64,000 nt of DNA from Caldimonas mangrovi (GTDB lineage Bacteria; Pseudomonadota; Gammaproteobacteria; Burkholderiales; Burkholderiaceae_C): assembly GCF_023721835.1 (NCBI RefSeq), contig NZ_JAMKFE010000019.1, positions 1 to 64,000 on the forward strand. Reading direction: 5' to 3'. The position numbers and the translations under genes are program-made. Numbering within the stretch: position 1 is the stretch's first letter; every line of letters starts with the position of its first letter. This document shows positions 62,383-64,000 of this stretch, one piece after another. The notes beneath the pieces were generated by a model. That model was not told where the DNA came from, searched no databases, and saw nothing but the letters and a program-made list of their open reading frames with translations.

Positions 62383-63288
62383 TTACGAAGTCATGGCCGC
62401 CACGAGGGCGCGCAAGGTGTCGTGGCCCTTCCTGGCATAGACCTTCGCCGGCGCGACCGCCGGGTCCTGTTCGGCCTCGACCACCAGCCAGCCTTCATAG
62501 CCGGCGGCATGCAGCGTATCGAGCACCGCCGCGAAGTCGATGGCACCGTCGCCGGGCACGGTGAAAGCGCCGTTGAGCACGGCGTCGAGAAAACTCCATC
62601 CCCGGTTGCGCGCCATGGCGACCACATCGGCGCGCACGTCCTTGCAGTGCACGTGCACGACACGCTTCACGTGCTTGCGCAGCAGCGCCACCGGGTCGGC
62701 GGCGCCGCCGAAGTAAGCGTGGCCGGTGTCGAACAGCAGGCCGACGTTGTCGTCTGTCTCGGCCATCAGGCGGTCGACGTCTTGTGGCGACTCGACGTAC
62801 GCGCCCATGTGGTGGTGGTACGCGAGCGTGAGGCCGTAGGTCTGCCGCAAGTGCGCCCCGAAGGCATTGAGGCGTTGTGCATAGCCCTGCCATGGCGCAT
62901 CGCCCATGAAGCGCGGCCGCTTGAACAGCGGCACTGCGCTGCCCTGGATCGAGCCGGCCACCTCGCCGTACACCACCACCCGGCAGCCTTGCGCCTGCAG
63001 CTTGCTCATGTGCTTCACACACGCGGCGACCTCGTCGTCGAGCGCGCCTTCGGCCAGGCGACCGGAATACCAGCCCGACACGCACGCGACACCGAACTCC
63101 GCCAGCTTGGCCCTCAGCGCCTGCGGGTCCTGCGGAAACTTGTTGCCGAGCTCGAAACCTTCATAGCCGATCTCGGCACCTTCGCTCAATGCGGTGTCCA
63201 GCGGCGTGTCGCCGCCGAGCGCAGGCAGGTCGTCGTTGCTCCACGAGATGGGGTTGATGCCGATACGGACGTTCCAGGGTGTCGTCAT
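62383..63288 (-). CDS. iolE: Inosose dehydratase IolE
   Basis: A 301-residue TIM-barrel of the xylose isomerase-like type. IGINPISWSNDDLPALGG at the start, LAYHHHMGAYVES, LLFDTGHAYFGGADP (metal ligand region) and RVVHVHCKDVR match IolE. It dehydrates 2-keto-myo-inositol to the dione acted on by IolD. Its start lies 3 bp after the iolD stop, so they are cotranscribed. Confidence 0.95.
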   Translation of the reverse strand: MTTPWNVRIGINPISWSNDDLPALGGDTPLDTALSEGAEIGYEGFELGNKFPQDPQALRAKLAEFGVACVSGWYSGRLAEGALDDEVAACVKHMSKLQAQGCRVVVYGEVAGSIQGSAVPLFKRPRFMGDAPWQGYAQRLNAFGAHLRQTYGLTLAYHHHMGAYVESPQDVDRLMAETDDNVGLLFDTGHAYFGGAADPVALLRKHVKRVVHVHCKDVRADVVAMARNRGWSFLDAVLNGAFTVPGDGAIDFAAVLDTLHAAGYEGWLVVEAEQDPAVAPAKVYARKGHDTLRALVAAMTS

Positions 63289-63291
63289 GGC

Positions 63292-64000
63292 TCAGGGGCG
63301 TTGCGATCGCTTGTTCTCGATGTACTGCGCGTGTGCGGCGTTCACCTCTTCGCGCCCGGACACTTCCGGGATGCCGACCTCCCACCAGCAGCCGCCGTCG
63401 TCGGTGGTGCGCTCGGGCGTGGTGTCGATGACCAGCACGGTGGTGCGTGCGGCGGCGCGGGCGCGCCGCATCGCACTCTTCAGCGCCTCGATGCCGTCCA
63501 CGTGCTCGGCCAGCGCGCCCAGGCTGCGCGCATGCAGCGCGAAATCCACCGGTATGTCCATGCCGCCTTCAGGCGCACAGTCGGCCAGCAGGTTGTTGAA
63601 GCGCGGGCTGCCGCTGGCACGCTGCAGCCGGTGGATGCAGCCGTAGCCGCGGTTGTCGAGCACGACGATGATGAGCTTGCGCCCCAGCAGGACGGACGTG
63701 GCGATCTCGGAGTTCATCATCAGGTAAGAGCCGTCGCCCACCATCACGATCACCTCCTGCTCGGGCCGCGCCATCTTCACGCCCAGGCCGCCGGCGATCT
63801 CGTAGCCCATGCACGAGTAGCCGTATTCCACGTGGTAGTTGCCCGGGGCCGCCGCCCGCCACAGCTTGTGCAATTCGGCCGGCAGCGTACCGGCGGCGCA
63901 GACCACGACGTCGTGCCGTGGCGAATCCGCGCTCGAGTCGCGCACCGCGCCGATCACCTCGGCGTCGTACGGCAGCGCCTCGCGCGGAACGGCGGTGGTC
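63292..64000 (-). CDS. iolD: Trihydroxycyclohexane-dione hydrolase IolD (5' end outside window)
   Basis: Only the C-terminal 235 or so residues are present; the frame remains open to the window edge. The thiamin diphosphate-binding motif is visible (GDGSYLMMNSEIATS ... LDNRGYGCI), preceded by HVEYGYSCMGYEIAGGLGVKMA, typical of IolD. The enzyme opens the ring of 3,5/4-trihydroxycyclohexa-1,2-dione to 5-deoxy-glucuronate. Confidence 0.95.
   Translation of the reverse strand, partial: TTAVPREALPYDAEVIGAVRDSSADSPRHDVVVCAAGTLPAELHKLWRAAAPGNYHVEYGYSCMGYEIAGGLGVKMARPEQEVIVMVGDGSYLMMNSEIATSVLLGRKLIIVVLDNRGYGCIHRLQRASGSPRFNNLLADCAPEGGMDIPVDFALHARSLGALAEHVDGIEALKSAMRRARAAARTTVLVIDTTPERTTDDGGCWWEVGIPEVSGREEVNAAHAQYIENKRSQRP

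Overview
The window is GC-rich, densely coding DNA from what looks like a betaproteobacterium of the order Burkholderiales (inference from tripartite Bug receptors, ChvE/Ggu sugar import, codon use and intergenic repeat style). It has two parts. Roughly 1-28.55 kb is an accessory region: a partial VirB/VirD4 type IV secretion or conjugation locus mixed with single-gene transcription units of mostly unknown function. Roughly 28.55-64 kb is ordinary chromosomal metabolism. The accessory region continues off the left edge; no tRNA, integrase, IS element, CRISPR array or origin is visible.

Accessory region. A sigma-54 promoter (2214-2228) precedes a PilL-like secreted protein, a small lipoprotein and an RpoS-like sigma factor (3120-4109). 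A second sigma-54 promoter (14417-14431) precedes virB8, virB9, virB10, two small envelope proteins, virB11 and virD4 (14521-22773). Both sigma-54 promoters carry the same inverted repeat, GTGCG-N6-CGCAC, about 115-135 bp upstream. A sigma-54 enhancer-binding protein lies between them (5071-6486); its receiver domain has lost the phosphorylation residues. Fifteen further promoters in this region share one unusual design: a -35 like TTGACA or TTGCCA, exactly 16 bp, then a -10 of the form TANANC with C at -7. Each drives a one- or two-gene unit with a 73-153 nt leader, nearly always closed by its own hairpin. The simplest reading is a cascade: enhancer-binding protein and sigma-54 switch on the transfer genes and the sigma factor, and the sigma factor switches on the satellite genes. 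The cascade is inferred; the sequence motifs are seen directly.

Satellite genes. These comprise family A (two tandem copies), family B (three copies), family C (three tandem copies), two recognisable histidine phosphatases (one lacking the catalytic RH pair) and a further protein resembling them, a divergent glucose-6-phosphate dehydrogenase-like protein, an HD-type phosphohydrolase, a polytopic membrane protein, and a YidD homologue coupled to a small membrane protein. Family C and the last gene (27854-28474) may be degenerate histidine phosphatases. A LuxR-type quorum-sensing receptor without a visible LuxI partner sits at the right end.

Chromosomal part. 28.6-33.0 kb holds an azoreductase and SugE-type exporter divergent from an HxlR regulator, a Bug receptor, a LuxR-type regulator, a DUF3237 protein and a VOC protein. 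33.1-50.8 kb is a large L-arabinose/D-galactose catabolic region: SDR dehydrogenase, SMP-30 lactonase, IlvD/Edd sugar-acid dehydratase, AraD1/GguC dehydratase and ketoglutarate-semialdehyde dehydrogenase form the non-phosphorylative route to 2-oxoglutarate; DgoK and DgoA provide the phosphorylative branch; ChvE-GguAB and a YtfQRT-YjfF-like system import the sugars; a LysR regulator is divergent. 50.9-61.4 kb is mixed (chemoreceptor, DUF1287, AraC regulator, amidase, acyltransferases, small exported and ankyrin proteins, thioesterase). 61.5-64.0 kb is an inositol cluster (iolB, iolE, and iolD cut by the window edge).
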